From: Rheinheimera nanhaiensis E407-8
GTDB taxonomy: Bacteria > Pseudomonadota > Gammaproteobacteria > Enterobacterales > Alteromonadaceae
Direction of reading: 5' to 3'
Assembly (NCBI RefSeq): GCF_000296695.1
Contig: NZ_BAFK01000001.1
Location: forward strand, 186,001-250,000
DNA: 64,000 nt
Part shown: piece after piece, positions 9,678 to 18,194 of the stretch
Layout of the letters: every line of letters starts with the position of its first letter
How positions within the stretch are numbered: position 1 is the first letter of the stretch
The notes under the pieces: model-generated
The model's input: the letters and a program-made list of their open reading frames with translations, nothing else
Databases searched by the model: none
What the model was told of the DNA's origin: nothing
Program-made: the position numbers and the translations under genes

Positions 9678-9694
9678 TGCACCAAATTGGTGCG
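9678..9694. promoter_or_regulatory. NtrC box upstream of glnL
   Basis: TGCACCAAATTGGTGCG fits the known NtrC consensus TGCACC-N5-GGTGCA in 11 of 12 half-site positions. It lies 13-29 bases before the glnL start codon, overlapping the region expected for its promoter or leader. Autoregulation of glnLG by NtrC is inferred. Confidence 0.8.
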
Positions 9695-9739
9695 GTTGGC
9701 TGACAGTGTAATTCAGTTTCGTCTGAATTGCCTAGCCGA

Positions 9740-9756
9740 TGCACTAATTTGGTGAA
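9740..9756. promoter_or_regulatory. Second, weaker NtrC box overlapping the end of the DUF4124 gene
   Basis: TGCACTAATTTGGTGAA matches the TGCACY-N5-GGTGCA pattern with losses in the second half. It lies 62 bases (centre to centre) from the stronger box and covers the stop region of the upstream DUF4124 gene. Paired strong and weak boxes are typical of NtrC control regions. Confidence 0.55.
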
Positions 9757-10262
9757 ATTACCGATGCTCTATGCAAATAGAAGGTTGTTACAGGACTAAC
9801 TGCAATTATCTTGCCGTTTTGATCGAATAATTCCATTTGTAGCGTGTGCTCACCACGCTCAATATGACGCAGAATAAACACCGCATTGTTTTGCGGTTCG
9901 GTTTGTGCTTTACCATCTATTAATAATCTGACACGTAAACCGCGTTCAAACATCGGGCTGATTTTACCGGAGACATATACCGAGCCGGTATTATCTCGCA
10001 CTGTGCCCTGATGCTCAGGTTGCACAATTTCCACTGTGAATGATTCGGTTGCCACTTTTTTGGTATTGGGCAGGGTGGGGTCTGTCGCGGCCATGATATT
10101 TGCGCGGCTGGACAGGGTCAGCTCTTCGGCATCAGCCTGGGGGCTGTCAGAAAACACCAGCACACCATTAGCATCCCGGCTGACAAACACCTTTTTGCTT
10201 TCCTGGGCACTAACGGCTGTTGTTGCAAACAACAATACTAAAATAAACAATATGTTATTCAT
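9744..10262 (-). CDS. Exported DUF4124-domain protein
   Basis: 172 residues with a Sec signal peptide (about 1-19, ending AVSA/QES). A DUF4124-type N-terminal part follows (KVFVSRDANGVLVFSDSP), then a linker and a beta-rich C-terminal part (about 90-168) that resembles an immunoglobulin-like fold. No catalytic motif is visible and no function is established for the family. It lies between glnA and glnL; similar placement beside glnLG occurs in related marine gammaproteobacteria as far as I recall. Its last bases overlap an NtrC box. Cotranscription with glnA is unlikely because glnA has its own strong terminator. Confidence 0.8.
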   Translation of the reverse strand: MNNILFILVLLFATTAVSAQESKKVFVSRDANGVLVFSDSPQADAEELTLSSRANIMAATDPTLPNTKKVATESFTVEIVQPEHQGTVRDNTGSVYVSGKISPMFERGLRVRLLIDGKAQTEPQNNAVFILRHIERGEHTLQMELFDQNGKIIAVSPVTTFYLHRASVISPN

Positions 10263-10341
10263 AGGTTAATCCATCAAAGTGTTATTATTATTATTGTTGT
10301 TCCATGACGTTACTCTAGCTTGCTTCAGGGCTTTTTTCTAC

Positions 10342-10370
10342 AAAAAAAAAAGCTCACCGCAGTGAGCTTT
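10342..10370 (-). terminator. Intrinsic terminator of glnA
   Basis: On the minus strand the stem AAAGCTCAC / GTGAGCTTT with loop TGCG is followed by a run of about ten T. It is placed 26 bases after the glnA stop. A classic rho-independent terminator. Confidence 0.93.
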
Positions 10371-10396
10371 ATTGAATATATACAGGTAAAACCGGA

Positions 10397-11806
10397 TTAC
10401 ACGCTGTAGTACAGTTCAAACTCTAACGGGTGAACAGCTACTGCCACACGGCGCGCTTCAGCACGCTTCATGTCGATGTAGGCATCGATCATTGCATCTG
10501 ACATTACGCCACCTTTGGTGAACAGGCCGCGGTTTTTATCCAGTTCATTCAAGGCTTCTTCCAGTGAAGAGGCAACTTGTGGAATATTGGCTGCTTCTTC
10601 TGCCGGTAGGTCGTATAAGTCTTTATCCATCGCATCGCCAGGGTGGATCTTGTTCTGAATGCCGTCCAGACCTGCCATCAGCTGAGCAGTAAATGCCAGG
10701 TACGGGTTAGCCGCCGGATCCGGGAAGCGACACTCGATACGGCGTGCTTTAGCACTGGGTACCAGTGGAATACGGATTGACGCTGAACGGTTACGGGCAG
10801 AGTAGGCCAGCATGACCGGTGCTTCATAATGCGGCACTAAACGCTTGTACGAGTTAGTAGAAGGGTTAGTGAAGGCATTTAATGCTTTAGCGTGCTTAAT
10901 AATACCGCCGATGTAGTACAGTGCCAGCTCAGATAAACCGGCATATTTATCGCCGGCAAACAGGTTAACGCCGTCTTTCGCCAGTGACTGGTGGCAGTGC
11001 ATGCCTGAGCCGTTATCGCCTACCAGTGGTTTTGGCATAAAGGTGACCGTTTTGCCATACAGGTGGGCAACGTTATGAATAACGTACTTTAACTGCTGAA
11101 TTTCATCCGCTTTTTTCGTCAGGGTGTTAAAGCGGGTAGCAATTTCGTTCTGGCCTGCAGTGGCCACTTCGTGGTGGTGCGCTTCAACGGTTTGGCCCAT
11201 TTCTTCCAGCACCATACACATGGCGCTACGGATATCATGACCTGAGTCTACCGGTGGTAACGGGAAGTAACCGCCTTTCACACCTGGACGGTGGCCTTTG
11301 TTGCCATCTTCGTAGGCAGTACCTGAGTTCCAGGCCGCTTCGGTTGAGTTAATTTTGAAGAACGAACCCGACATGTTGGTTTCAAAACGGATATCGTCAA
11401 ACATGAAGAACTCTGGCTCCGGGCCAAACAGGACAGTGTCTGCAATGCCGGTAGATTTTAAATATTCTTCCGCACGCTTGGCGATTGAACGCGGGTCACG
11501 ATCGTAGCCCTGCATGGTGCTTGGCTCGATAACATCACAGGTGATGTTTAGCGTCGTTTCTTCAAAGAATGGGTCCAGCACGGCAGTGCTTGGGTCTGGC
11601 AGCAGGATCATGTCTGAGTCGTTAATACCTTTCCAGCCCGCAATAGATGAGCCGTCAAACATTTTACCGTCTTCAAAAAAGTCTTCAGTGATCTGGTTCA
11701 CCGGCACGGTAACATGCTGCTCTTTACCTTTAGTATCGGTAAAACGTAAATCAACAAACTTTACTTCATTTTCTTTAATTAAATTCAGTACAGATGATGC
11801 AGACAT
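10397..11806 (-). CDS. glnA: Glutamine synthetase type I
   Basis: ATP-dependent synthesis of glutamine from glutamate and ammonia, the entry point of nitrogen assimilation; works as a dodecamer. 469 residues, exactly the E. coli length. Visible motifs are [16 protein letters not shown], the DGSSI loop, FGPEPEFF (metal site), the [12 protein letters not shown] stretch, NRSASIRIP, and DLYDLPAEE holding the tyrosine that is adenylylated by GlnE. I chose the ATG at 11806 ([10 protein letters not shown]): GGAGG lies 5 bases upstream, and the sigma-54 promoter at 11861-11877 would otherwise fall inside the coding region. Regulated by NtrC through the upstream boxes. Confidence 0.98.
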   Translation of the reverse strand: MSASSVLNLIKENEVKFVDLRFTDTKGKEQHVTVPVNQITEDFFEDGKMFDGSSIAGWKGINDSDMILLPDPSTAVLDPFFEETTLNITCDVIEPSTMQGYDRDPRSIAKRAEEYLKSTGIADTVLFGPEPEFFMFDDIRFETNMSGSFFKINSTEAAWNSGTAYEDGNKGHRPGVKGGYFPLPPVDSGHDIRSAMCMVLEEMGQTVEAHHHEVATAGQNEIATRFNTLTKKADEIQQLKYVIHNVAHLYGKTVTFMPKPLVGDNGSGMHCHQSLAKDGVNLFAGDKYAGLSELALYYIGGIIKHAKALNAFTNPSTNSYKRLVPHYEAPVMLAYSARNRSASIRIPLVPSAKARRIECRFPDPAANPYLAFTAQLMAGLDGIQNKIHPGDAMDKDLYDLPAEEAANIPQVASSLEEALNELDKNRGLFTKGGVMSDAMIDAYIDMKRAEARRVAVAVHPLEFELYYSV

Positions 11807-11860
11807 GCATTCCTCCAAATTGACCTGTTTTGAACTGTTTTTGCGGTGTTGCGCCATTAA

Positions 11861-11877
11861 ATGCCAGTTGCATGCCA
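11861..11877 (-). promoter_or_regulatory. Sigma-54 promoter of glnA
   Basis: The minus strand reads TGGCATGCAACTGGCAT. Against the sigma-54 consensus TGGCACG-N4-TTGCA it keeps the essential GG and GC pairs with exactly 10 bases between, and differs at two positions. The transcript would begin near 11851, leaving a leader of about 45 bases before the glnA start. Confidence 0.82.
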
Positions 11878-11940
11878 CTTTATTAAGGTATTGATTTTAA
11901 ATAACATGCATTACTTTATGTTCGCGCAATGACATAGCGT

Positions 11941-11978
11941 TGCACCAAAATTGGGCGATGCCGCCTTATTATGGTGCA
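11941..11978. promoter_or_regulatory. Tandem NtrC sites upstream of glnA
   Basis: TGCACCAAAATTGGGCG (11941-11957) holds a perfect left half site; a perfect right half site GGTGCA lies at 11973-11978. The two 17-base windows are centred about 21 bases apart (two helical turns) and about 100-120 bases upstream of the predicted sigma-54 start, a normal enhancer distance. Confidence 0.75.
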
Positions 11979-12034
11979 ATTGTGGCCGTGCTAAGTGTAG
12001 CGGCTGCCTGGCATGCTGTGAAAAAAAATCAGCG

Positions 12035-12058
12035 AAACCGCCAATGCGGTTTTTCTTT
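12035..12058. terminator. Intrinsic terminator inside the divergent glnA-typA region
   Basis: The stem AAACCGC (12035-12041) / GCGGTTT (12046-12052) with loop CAAT is followed by T-rich sequence on the plus strand; on the minus strand eight T follow after six bases. No recognised gene ends here, because both flanking genes point away. It may insulate typA or end a short transcript. Confidence 0.6.
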
Positions 12059-12154
12059 CCTCTGAAAAACAGAGTAGAATATGCGCCCTTTCGTTTCAGT
12101 TCGTATTTGCCTGGTGGTCATTATGGTCATCTAGTGCCACAGAGGATAAGTTAC

Positions 12155-13990
12155 ATGAGCGTTACCGCGACAAATTTAGAAAAGCTGCGCAACATTGCCA
12201 TCATTGCGCACGTTGACCATGGTAAAACCACTTTGGTTGACAAACTGCTGCAGCAGTCTGGCACCTTCGATGCCCGTGCCAAAATGCAAGAGCGTGTGAT
12301 GGACTCTAACGCGCAGGAATCTGAGCGCGGTATTACTATCCTGGCAAAAAATACCTCAGTACGCTGGAACGGTTATCACATTAATATTCTCGACACGCCC
12401 GGCCACGCCGATTTCGGTGGTGAGGTAGAGCGGGTTCTGTCGATGGCAGACTCGGTATTGCTGCTGGTTGATGCCGTAGACGGCCCTATGCCACAAACCC
12501 GCTTCGTAACGCAAAAAGCGTTCGCCCATGGTTTAAAGCCAATAGTGGTAGTAAACAAGATTGACCGCCCCGGCGCGCGGCCGGATTGGGTTATCGATCA
12601 GGTATTTGATCTGTTCGACAACCTGGGAGCCACCGATGAGCAGCTGGACTTCCCGATTGTTTATGCTTCAGCATTAAATGGCTGGGCCACACTGGATTAC
12701 AACGAGCCAAAAACCGACATTACCGACCTGTTTCAGGCCATTGTTGACCACGTAGCGCCGCCGGCAGTAGAGCTGGACGGCGAAACACAGCTGCAGGTTT
12801 CGCAGCTGGATTACTCCAGCTACCTGGGCATTATCGGTATCGGCCGTATTAAGCGTGGCAATTTAAAGCCAAACCAGCAGGTGACTATTGTTAGCGCCGA
12901 TGGTAGCAAGCGTAATGGTAAAGTCGGCCAGGTATTTGGCTACTTAGGCTTAGAGCGGGTAGAGACGACTGAAGCCACCGCCGGTGATATCGTCGCCTTT
13001 ACCGGTTTGGGTGAGCTGAAAATTTCTGACACCATTTGTGCTACCAGCAAAGTAGAAGCCTTACCGGCACTGCAGGTAGATGAACCTACAGTAACTATGA
13101 CGTTCCAGGTAAACACCTCTCCCTTTGCCGGTAAAGAAGGCAAGTTTGTTACTTCACGGCAAATTTTAGAGCGGTTGCAACACGAGCTTAAACACAACGT
13201 CGCGCTGCGGGTGGAAGAGACTGACGATGGCGACAAGTTTAAAGTGTCTGGCCGTGGTGAGTTGCACCTTGGCGTATTAATTGAAAACATGCGCCGTGAA
13301 GGGTTCGAGCTGGCAGTATCGCGGCCTGAAGTTATCATGAAGACCGTTGATGGTGTGAAAATGGAGCCGATGGAAAACGTGACCATCGACTGTGAAGAGC
13401 AGCATCAGGGTTCTATTATGGAGCGCATGGGCGAGCGTAAGGCTGAGATGACCAATATGCAGCCTGACGGTAAAGGCCGGATCCGTATGGACTTCACCAT
13501 GCCAAGCCGTGGCTTAATTGGTTTTCGTACTGAATTTATGACCATTACCTCGGGTACCGGTCTGATGTACCACAGCTTCGACCACTACGGCGAGCACAAA
13601 GGCGGTTCTATCGGCCAGCGTACTAACGGCGTGATGATTTCTAACGCCATGGGTAAAGCGGCCGGTTACGCTATATTCTCGTTGCAGGAACGTGGTCGCA
13701 TGTTTATCAGCCACGCCGAAGAGGTATACGAAGGTCAGGTGATCGGTATTCACAGCCGCAGCAATGACTTAACGGTTAACTGTTTAAAAGGCAAGCAGTT
13801 AACTAACGTGCGAGCTTCAGGTACCGATGAAGCTATTAACTTAGTGCCGCCAATTCGCTATACGCTGGAGCAGGCGCTGGAATTTATTGACGATGACGAG
13901 CTGGTAGAAGTGACACCAAAATCTATCCGTATCCGTAAGCGTCATTTAACGGAAAGTGATCGTAAGCGTGCCAGCCGCAGCGCGGATTAA
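12155..13990 (+). CDS. typA: Ribosome-associated GTPase TypA/BipA
   Basis: A translational GTPase of the EF-G type that binds 70S ribosomes and helps 50S assembly and stress adaptation, especially in the cold. 611 residues, normal length. GTP motifs are G1 AHVDHGKTT, the switch region RGITI, G3 [11 protein letters not shown] and G4 [13 protein letters not shown]. The domain V and BipA-specific C-terminal motifs include [13 protein letters not shown]. The ATG at 12155 ([13 protein letters not shown]) has GAGG 9 bases upstream; in-frame codons before it have no family match. A possible -10 (TAGAAT, 12075-12080) lies upstream with no clear -35. Divergent from glnA, as in E. coli. Confidence 0.97.
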   Translation: MSVTATNLEKLRNIAIIAHVDHGKTTLVDKLLQQSGTFDARAKMQERVMDSNAQESERGITILAKNTSVRWNGYHINILDTPGHADFGGEVERVLSMADSVLLLVDAVDGPMPQTRFVTQKAFAHGLKPIVVVNKIDRPGARPDWVIDQVFDLFDNLGATDEQLDFPIVYASALNGWATLDYNEPKTDITDLFQAIVDHVAPPAVELDGETQLQVSQLDYSSYLGIIGIGRIKRGNLKPNQQVTIVSADGSKRNGKVGQVFGYLGLERVETTEATAGDIVAFTGLGELKISDTICATSKVEALPALQVDEPTVTMTFQVNTSPFAGKEGKFVTSRQILERLQHELKHNVALRVEETDDGDKFKVSGRGELHLGVLIENMRREGFELAVSRPEVIMKTVDGVKMEPMENVTIDCEEQHQGSIMERMGERKAEMTNMQPDGKGRIRMDFTMPSRGLIGFRTEFMTITSGTGLMYHSFDHYGEHKGGSIGQRTNGVMISNAMGKAAGYAIFSLQERGRMFISHAEEVYEGQVIGIHSRSNDLTVNCLKGKQLTNVRASGTDEAINLVPPIRYTLEQALEFIDDDELVEVTPKSIRIRKRHLTESDRKRASRSAD

Positions 13991-14008
13991 CACAGTACAC
14001 TAAGCATC

Positions 14009-14036
14009 AAGGCCAGCCTTCGCGCTGGCCTTTTTT
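14009..14036 (+). terminator. Intrinsic terminator of typA
   Basis: Stem AAGGCCAGC / GCTGGCCTT with a short loop followed by six T, 20 bases after the typA stop. Confidence 0.93.
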
Positions 14037-14117
14037 ATGCGCTGAGCATTAGGGCTTTGCTGGTTGCTGGCGCTATTTTCTTGTATTCTCTGCATTTAAG
14101 CTTATCAGGGAGGCAAT

Positions 14118-15008
14118 ATGCAGCGCGATTGGCAGTCTTATCTAGATACCGCTCTGAGGTTTGTCCGGCTGTATGCCCAGCGCTGCCAGCAGGATCAGAT
14201 TGGCATGATTGGCGGCTACCTGGCCTATATCTCTTTATTGTCGCTGGTTCCGCTGGTAGCGGTGATGTTCTCGATGCTAAAAGCCTTCCCGATGTTTAGC
14301 GAGTTTCGCCAGGATATTGAAGCCTTTGTGTACGCCAATGTGATACCCTCACGCGGGGAAGAAATTCAGGCCTATGTCAGCCAGTTTATTGGCAACACCG
14401 GTGGCATGACCGCCGTTGGGGTGCTGGCATTGGTCGGCGTGGCACTGTTGCTTATTCATAATATAGACAAAACACTGAATAAGATCTGGCGGGTGCAGCG
14501 CAGACCCAGGCCAATTATCTCGTTTTCAATCTATTGGATGATCTTAACGCTGGGGCCAATACTGTTTGGCTCCTCCATTGCTGTCACCTCTTACCTGGTC
14601 AGCCTGTCGCGGTTTGCCGATGATTACACGCCGGGTTTTTCTACCCTGTTATTAAGCCTGCTGCCTTATCTGATGTCGTTAGTGGCATTTTTTATTTTGT
14701 ATCTGCTGGTGCCCAATATTAAAGTGCGCGCCCGCCATGCGCTGTGGGGCGCGCTATTGGCAACTTTGTTGTTTGAGTTGTCTAAGCGGGGTTTTGCGCT
14801 TTATGTCACGCATTTCCCGGCTTACGATACGCTGTATGGCGCACTGGCACTGGTGCCGATTTTATTTGTCTGGGTGTATTTATGCTGGCTGGTGGTGCTA
14901 CTTGGCGCAGAGCTTACCGCTTTATTGCAACAGCTGGCTGCCGATACACCGCCGGCTGCGCCGGACGATCCGGATCAGCTTGAGGAAAATTCAGAGGTAA
15001 GTCGTTAA
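14118..15008 (+). CDS. yihY: YihY/BrkB-family inner-membrane protein
   Basis: A 296-residue polytopic membrane protein of the YihY family, once thought to be RNase BN; its true role is not settled. About six hydrophobic helices are visible, beginning near 30-58 and ending near 245-270, with the family stretch [15 protein letters not shown] near the first helix and [11 protein letters not shown] in a loop. The C-terminal tail is acidic and proline-rich. GGGAGG lies just upstream of the ATG. One base separates its stop from dtd, so the two are cotranscribed, matching the E. coli yihY-dtd-fabY order. Confidence 0.92.
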   Translation: MQRDWQSYLDTALRFVRLYAQRCQQDQIGMIGGYLAYISLLSLVPLVAVMFSMLKAFPMFSEFRQDIEAFVYANVIPSRGEEIQAYVSQFIGNTGGMTAVGVLALVGVALLLIHNIDKTLNKIWRVQRRPRPIISFSIYWMILTLGPILFGSSIAVTSYLVSLSRFADDYTPGFSTLLLSLLPYLMSLVAFFILYLLVPNIKVRARHALWGALLATLLFELSKRGFALYVTHFPAYDTLYGALALVPILFVWVYLCWLVVLLGAELTALLQQLAADTPPAAPDDPDQLEENSEVSR

Positions 15009-15009
15009 C

Positions 15010-15447
15010 ATGAAGGCATTAATTCAGCGGGTTAGCTCAGCGGCGGTACGGGTTGACACTGAAATCGTCGGTGACATAACGCAGGGGTTACTGGTATTGC
15101 TGGGCGTTGAAGCTGAGGATAGCGAAGCTGACATAGCGAAACTGGCGCACAAGGTACTGCATTATCGCGTATTTGCTGATGCCAACGGTAAAATGAATTT
15201 AAATGTACAGCAGGCCGGTGGCAGCCTATTGGTGGTATCACAGTTTACCCTGGCTGCGGATACGCAATCAGGCCTCAGGCCCAGCTTTACCCCGGCGGCA
15301 ACACCGGATAAAGCCCGTGCTTTTTACCAGGCTTTTATCGACTATTGTCAGGCACAGGGGCTTAATGTCGCTACCGGCCGCTTCGGTGCCGATATGCAAG
15401 TCAGCCTGATCAACGATGGTCCGGTAACCTTTTTACTGCACAGTTGA
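15010..15447 (+). CDS. dtd: D-aminoacyl-tRNA deacylase
   Basis: Removes D-amino acids (and glycine mischarged on tRNA-Ala) from tRNA, a quality-control step in translation. 145 residues, the standard length. The two active-site motifs are intact: SQFTL near residue 78 and NDGPVT near residue 136, the latter the Gly-cisPro type motif that excludes L-amino acids. It starts one base after the yihY stop and ends 17 bases before the fabY start, in a tight operon. Confidence 0.97.
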   Translation: MKALIQRVSSAAVRVDTEIVGDITQGLLVLLGVEAEDSEADIAKLAHKVLHYRVFADANGKMNLNVQQAGGSLLVVSQFTLAADTQSGLRPSFTPAATPDKARAFYQAFIDYCQAQGLNVATGRFGADMQVSLINDGPVTFLLHS

Positions 15448-15464
15448 TTTTGCAAGGAGACACT

Positions 15465-16388
15465 ATGCGGCACTGGCAACTGCGTACTCCGCAAACCGCG
15501 GATGAGTGGCAGCAGTATTATCAGTTACGTTATCAGGTGCTGCGTGCACCCTGGCAGCAACCACCTGGCTCAGAGCGCGATGCGCTGGAGCAGGATGCCT
15601 ACCATTTAATGCTGATAACCGAACAAGGTGAGGTGGCAGCGGTTGGACGGCTGCACCGCTGTGATGAGCACAGTGCTCAGGTACGGTATATGGCGGTTGC
15701 TGAGGCTTATCGTGGCTCTGGCGCCGGTAAGCGCCTGTTAGAGGCATTGGAATATGAGGCCGCGCGTTGGGGCTGCAGTATTGTTCAGCTTAATGCGCGC
15801 GATAGCGCCATCGGTTTTTATCAGCGCCAGGGGTATGCCAAAGGGCAGCAGGCGCCGGCCTTATTTGGTATTGCGCATCTGCAAATGCATAAAAGGCTGC
15901 GTGTCGCTGGCAGCGCGGTGCAGTTTGCCAGTTGGTGCGATGCCCTAAGTGCTACCTGGCAGCAAACCATTCCGCTTAGCCAGTATATGCAGCTTACAAT
16001 AAGCAGCTTTGACGGCAACCAACTTTGCTGCACAGCGCCATTGGCGCCGAATATTAATCTGCACCAGACCATGTTTGCCGGCAGTATCTATACCCTGGCA
16101 ACCCTCACTGGCTGGGGTATGCTGTATCTGCAATTGCAGGCCGCCGGCTTATCGGGTCATCAGGTATTAGCCGATGCCAATATCCGCTATGTTAAGCCAA
16201 TCAATGCAGCACCTGAAGCGCGCTGTGTACTGCAGCAGTGCAGTGGCGATCTGAGCGTTTTGGCACAAGGCAAAAAAGCCGTGCAGCAAATCCGGGTTGG
16301 CATTTATTGTGATAACAGCCTGGCGGCGGAGTTTAGCGGCCGTTATGCGGTGTTGCCGGCCGCAAACGACAATGCGACGCGGCGTTGA
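15465..16388 (+). CDS. fabY: GNAT acetyltransferase-hotdog thioesterase fusion, FabY (YiiD)-like
   Basis: 307 residues in two parts. An N-terminal GNAT acetyltransferase (about 1-145) has the acetyl-CoA loop AYRGSGAGKRLLEALE. A C-terminal YiiD-type hotdog thioesterase domain (about 155-300) has the stretch NINLHQTMFAGSIYTLATL. The E. coli homologue YiiD (FabY) can start fatty acid synthesis without FabH, so a role in acetyl-ACP or ketoacyl-ACP supply is likely. The ATG at 15465 has AAGGAG 6 bases upstream; an upstream in-frame ATG overlaps the dtd stop and lacks a ribosome site. The next gene starts 17 bases downstream. Confidence 0.88.
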   Translation: MRHWQLRTPQTADEWQQYYQLRYQVLRAPWQQPPGSERDALEQDAYHLMLITEQGEVAAVGRLHRCDEHSAQVRYMAVAEAYRGSGAGKRLLEALEYEAARWGCSIVQLNARDSAIGFYQRQGYAKGQQAPALFGIAHLQMHKRLRVAGSAVQFASWCDALSATWQQTIPLSQYMQLTISSFDGNQLCCTAPLAPNINLHQTMFAGSIYTLATLTGWGMLYLQLQAAGLSGHQVLADANIRYVKPINAAPEARCVLQQCSGDLSVLAQGKKAVQQIRVGIYCDNSLAAEFSGRYAVLPAANDNATRR

Positions 16389-16405
16389 CAAGGAAGCCGT
16401 GTGAT

Positions 16406-17212
16406 ATGAAGGTGGTAATTATTGGCTGTGGCTGGCTGGGCAGTCAGTTAACCAAGGTGTTAGTGGCCGCCGGGTATAGTGTTACGGTAACGCGGCGCAC
16501 TGCAGGGGCGGCTGAGGTTTATGGCCCGGCGGTTGGCTTTCAGCCGCTTGATTTAGCCCGGCCAGTAGCGGATCCCGCCACCATCGTTAAGCTGTTTGCC
16601 GGTGCCATAGTGGTATGTGCCATCACGCCCGGGCGGCAACAACAGGATGACAATTACCGCAAGTCGCTGGCGCAGCTGGCCGGCTTGTTGCAACAGGCTG
16701 GTAGCCGCGGCGTCATTCATTTTAGTTCGACCGGTATTTATCAGGGCCTGGCCGGCGATGTAACCGAGCAAAGCCCACTGGTGCTGACTGAGCCCAGGGT
16801 GGCGCGTTTACACCGTGGTGAGCAGGCACTGCAGCAATTTCAGCCGTGTGTAACCTTGCGTCTGGCCGGGCTGATGGGGCCGGGACGCCATCCGGCACGC
16901 TTTAGTGCCGCTAAAGTGCTAACCGACGCTGATGCCAGCGTGAATATGGTGCACAGTGCTGATATTTGCCGCGCTGTGATACAGCTGCTGAGTTATCCAA
17001 GCTTACCTGCGGGCACCTATAATCTGGTTTGCCCACAGCCGGTAAGCCGCATGGCGTTTTATCAGCAGGCGGCCAAGCTTGCCGGCAGCACGGTAAGTTT
17101 TGCCGGCACATCAGACAAACAGCGCCGGGTAATGGCGCAGGCGTTTATTGAACGCTTTGGCTTTGAGTATCAATTTACCAGTGCCACTGCCGCTTTAGCG
17201 CACTGTGATTGA
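16406..17212 (+). CDS. YeeZ-like NAD(P)-dependent SDR family protein
   Basis: 268 residues with an N-terminal Rossmann motif VVIIGCGWLGSQL and a short-chain dehydrogenase/epimerase body: the SSTGIYQG stretch (catalytic serine region) and a VNMVHSADICRAV helix. The motif GxGxxG is the form seen in YeeZ rather than GxxGxxG of sugar epimerases. The substrate is unknown. The ATG at 16406 has AGGAAG 9 bases upstream; a longer in-frame start overlaps fabY and lacks such a site. It is probably the last gene of the yihY-dtd-fabY operon. Confidence 0.82.
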   Translation: MKVVIIGCGWLGSQLTKVLVAAGYSVTVTRRTAGAAEVYGPAVGFQPLDLARPVADPATIVKLFAGAIVVCAITPGRQQQDDNYRKSLAQLAGLLQQAGSRGVIHFSSTGIYQGLAGDVTEQSPLVLTEPRVARLHRGEQALQQFQPCVTLRLAGLMGPGRHPARFSAAKVLTDADASVNMVHSADICRAVIQLLSYPSLPAGTYNLVCPQPVSRMAFYQQAAKLAGSTVSFAGTSDKQRRVMAQAFIERFGFEYQFTSATAALAHCD

Positions 17213-17321
17213 TGCTTTTGTCACCAAATAAGGTTTTATAAAGCATTTATCAGCGGCTTATCAGGATTATTTTTAGCTGTCGCCACATACTTGCCGCTCA
17301 ACAGATGGAGTTGAGGGCATT

Positions 17322-17936
17322 ATGAAAAACAAATGGCTGGTGATTTCCTCGGTCAGTACCGCGCTTGGCGTAATTGCCGGTGCGTTATATCTATTCTTCG
17401 CTGAGCATTCTTTATTACTAAGCAACAATACCTGGGTCATGTCGGCATTTTGGTCGGCTTTTATGCTGTGGAGCTTTGTGTTGATGTTTGTCGTCGCACT
17501 GATTTTCAACGTGCTGGCGTTTTTTGAGCTGGATGAGCAGTACCGGGTGTTTGGTTTCTCGTTACCTTTGAAACCTTTTTTGTCCGGTAGCGATAAACAG
17601 CAGCAATTTTTACAGGATGCTGAGCGGTTTTTATTGCATCAGGGCAAGTTAGCTCACTCAGAGCGGGTCAGTGCTGAATATCAATGCTTACAGGGTGAGC
17701 AGGAAAAGCTGGTTTTCATGCAGCAAACCAATCAGGTGGTCGATATTAATCAGATCCGTGCTTTGTTTCAGCAGATGTTGGCAGCTGATTTTAACAGTGG
17801 TGTTGTGGTCAGCTATGCCGGCTTTAGTAGTCAGGCCTGGATTTTTGCCCGCGAAGCCAATATTGAACTTTTAGATGCCAAGAGTTTAAAAAAGCAGCAA
17901 AAAAAGCATCGGGAACAACAATTCGCGTTAGTTTGA
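17322..17936 (+). CDS. Two-helix membrane protein with a degenerate Mrr-like (restriction endonuclease-like) domain
   Basis: 204 residues. Two membrane helices lie at about 6-28 and 39-67. The cytoplasmic part (about 85-190) follows the Mrr/restriction-endonuclease-like pattern: a strand where Mrr proteins have the QxK core (here VFMQQTN), a helix (INQIRALFQQM), then GVVVSYAGFSSQAW and IELLDAKSL, matching the usual 'G-fvTt-gFt-A' and 'i-LiDg-L' endings. The expected catalytic lysine of QxK is absent and no upstream Asp is obvious, so it is probably not a nuclease. GAGG precedes the ATG. It stands alone with its own terminator. Function unknown; the fold assignment is an inference. Confidence 0.7.
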   Translation: MKNKWLVISSVSTALGVIAGALYLFFAEHSLLLSNNTWVMSAFWSAFMLWSFVLMFVVALIFNVLAFFELDEQYRVFGFSLPLKPFLSGSDKQQQFLQDAERFLLHQGKLAHSERVSAEYQCLQGEQEKLVFMQQTNQVVDINQIRALFQQMLAADFNSGVVVSYAGFSSQAWIFAREANIELLDAKSLKKQQKKHREQQFALV

Positions 17937-18038
17937 TGCTGATATCATCTTTTCATCGGGTTTTTTTCCCCTGATTTGGCACACTAGCGGGCGAAGGGAA
18001 TCGAGAAAAACAACAGGATGCGAAAATACTTCCTGCCT

Positions 18039-18062
18039 GGCTGGACTAAGTCCAGCCTTTTT
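18039..18062 (+). terminator. Intrinsic terminator after the Mrr-like gene
   Basis: Stem GGCTGGAC (18039-18046) / GTCCAGCC (18050-18057) with loop TAA, followed by TTTTTCTT. Confidence 0.88.
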
Positions 18063-18077
18063 CTTGGCTAAGGAGTG

Positions 18078-18180
18078 GCAAAAGGGCAGTTGCCCTTGCT
18101 ACGGAGCAGTGACAAGCCGGCATGATGCCGGTGAACGCTGAAGGATATAGCGAATGTGGCGGCAGGACGCCGCCCCCCCT
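18078..18180. repeat. Cluster of four short stem-loops
   Basis: In about 100 bases there are four inverted repeats: AAGGGCA/TGCCCTT (18082-18097), CCGGC/GCCGG (18117-18131), CGCT/AGCG (18136-18152) and GGCGGC/GCCGCC (18158-18174). This is between a terminator and the 3' end of a chemoreceptor gene. The last hairpin could end the leftward chemoreceptor transcript; the rest looks like a repeat element or a structured RNA. No second copy is in the window. Confidence 0.45.
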
Positions 18181-18194
18181 TAATAGTTTGTCCG

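Noticed and set aside
10276-10302. TTA/TTG triplet run before the DUF4124 gene
   Set aside because: A short low-complexity tract; too short and imperfect to be a functional repeat or phase-variation switch on this evidence.
11807-11878. Longer N-terminus for glnA
   Set aside because: It would place the sigma-54 promoter inside the gene and adds residues absent from the family.
11951-12154. Longer N-terminus for typA
   Set aside because: The added residues have no family match and cover an NtrC site and a terminator hairpin; the ATG at 12155 has a proper ribosome site.
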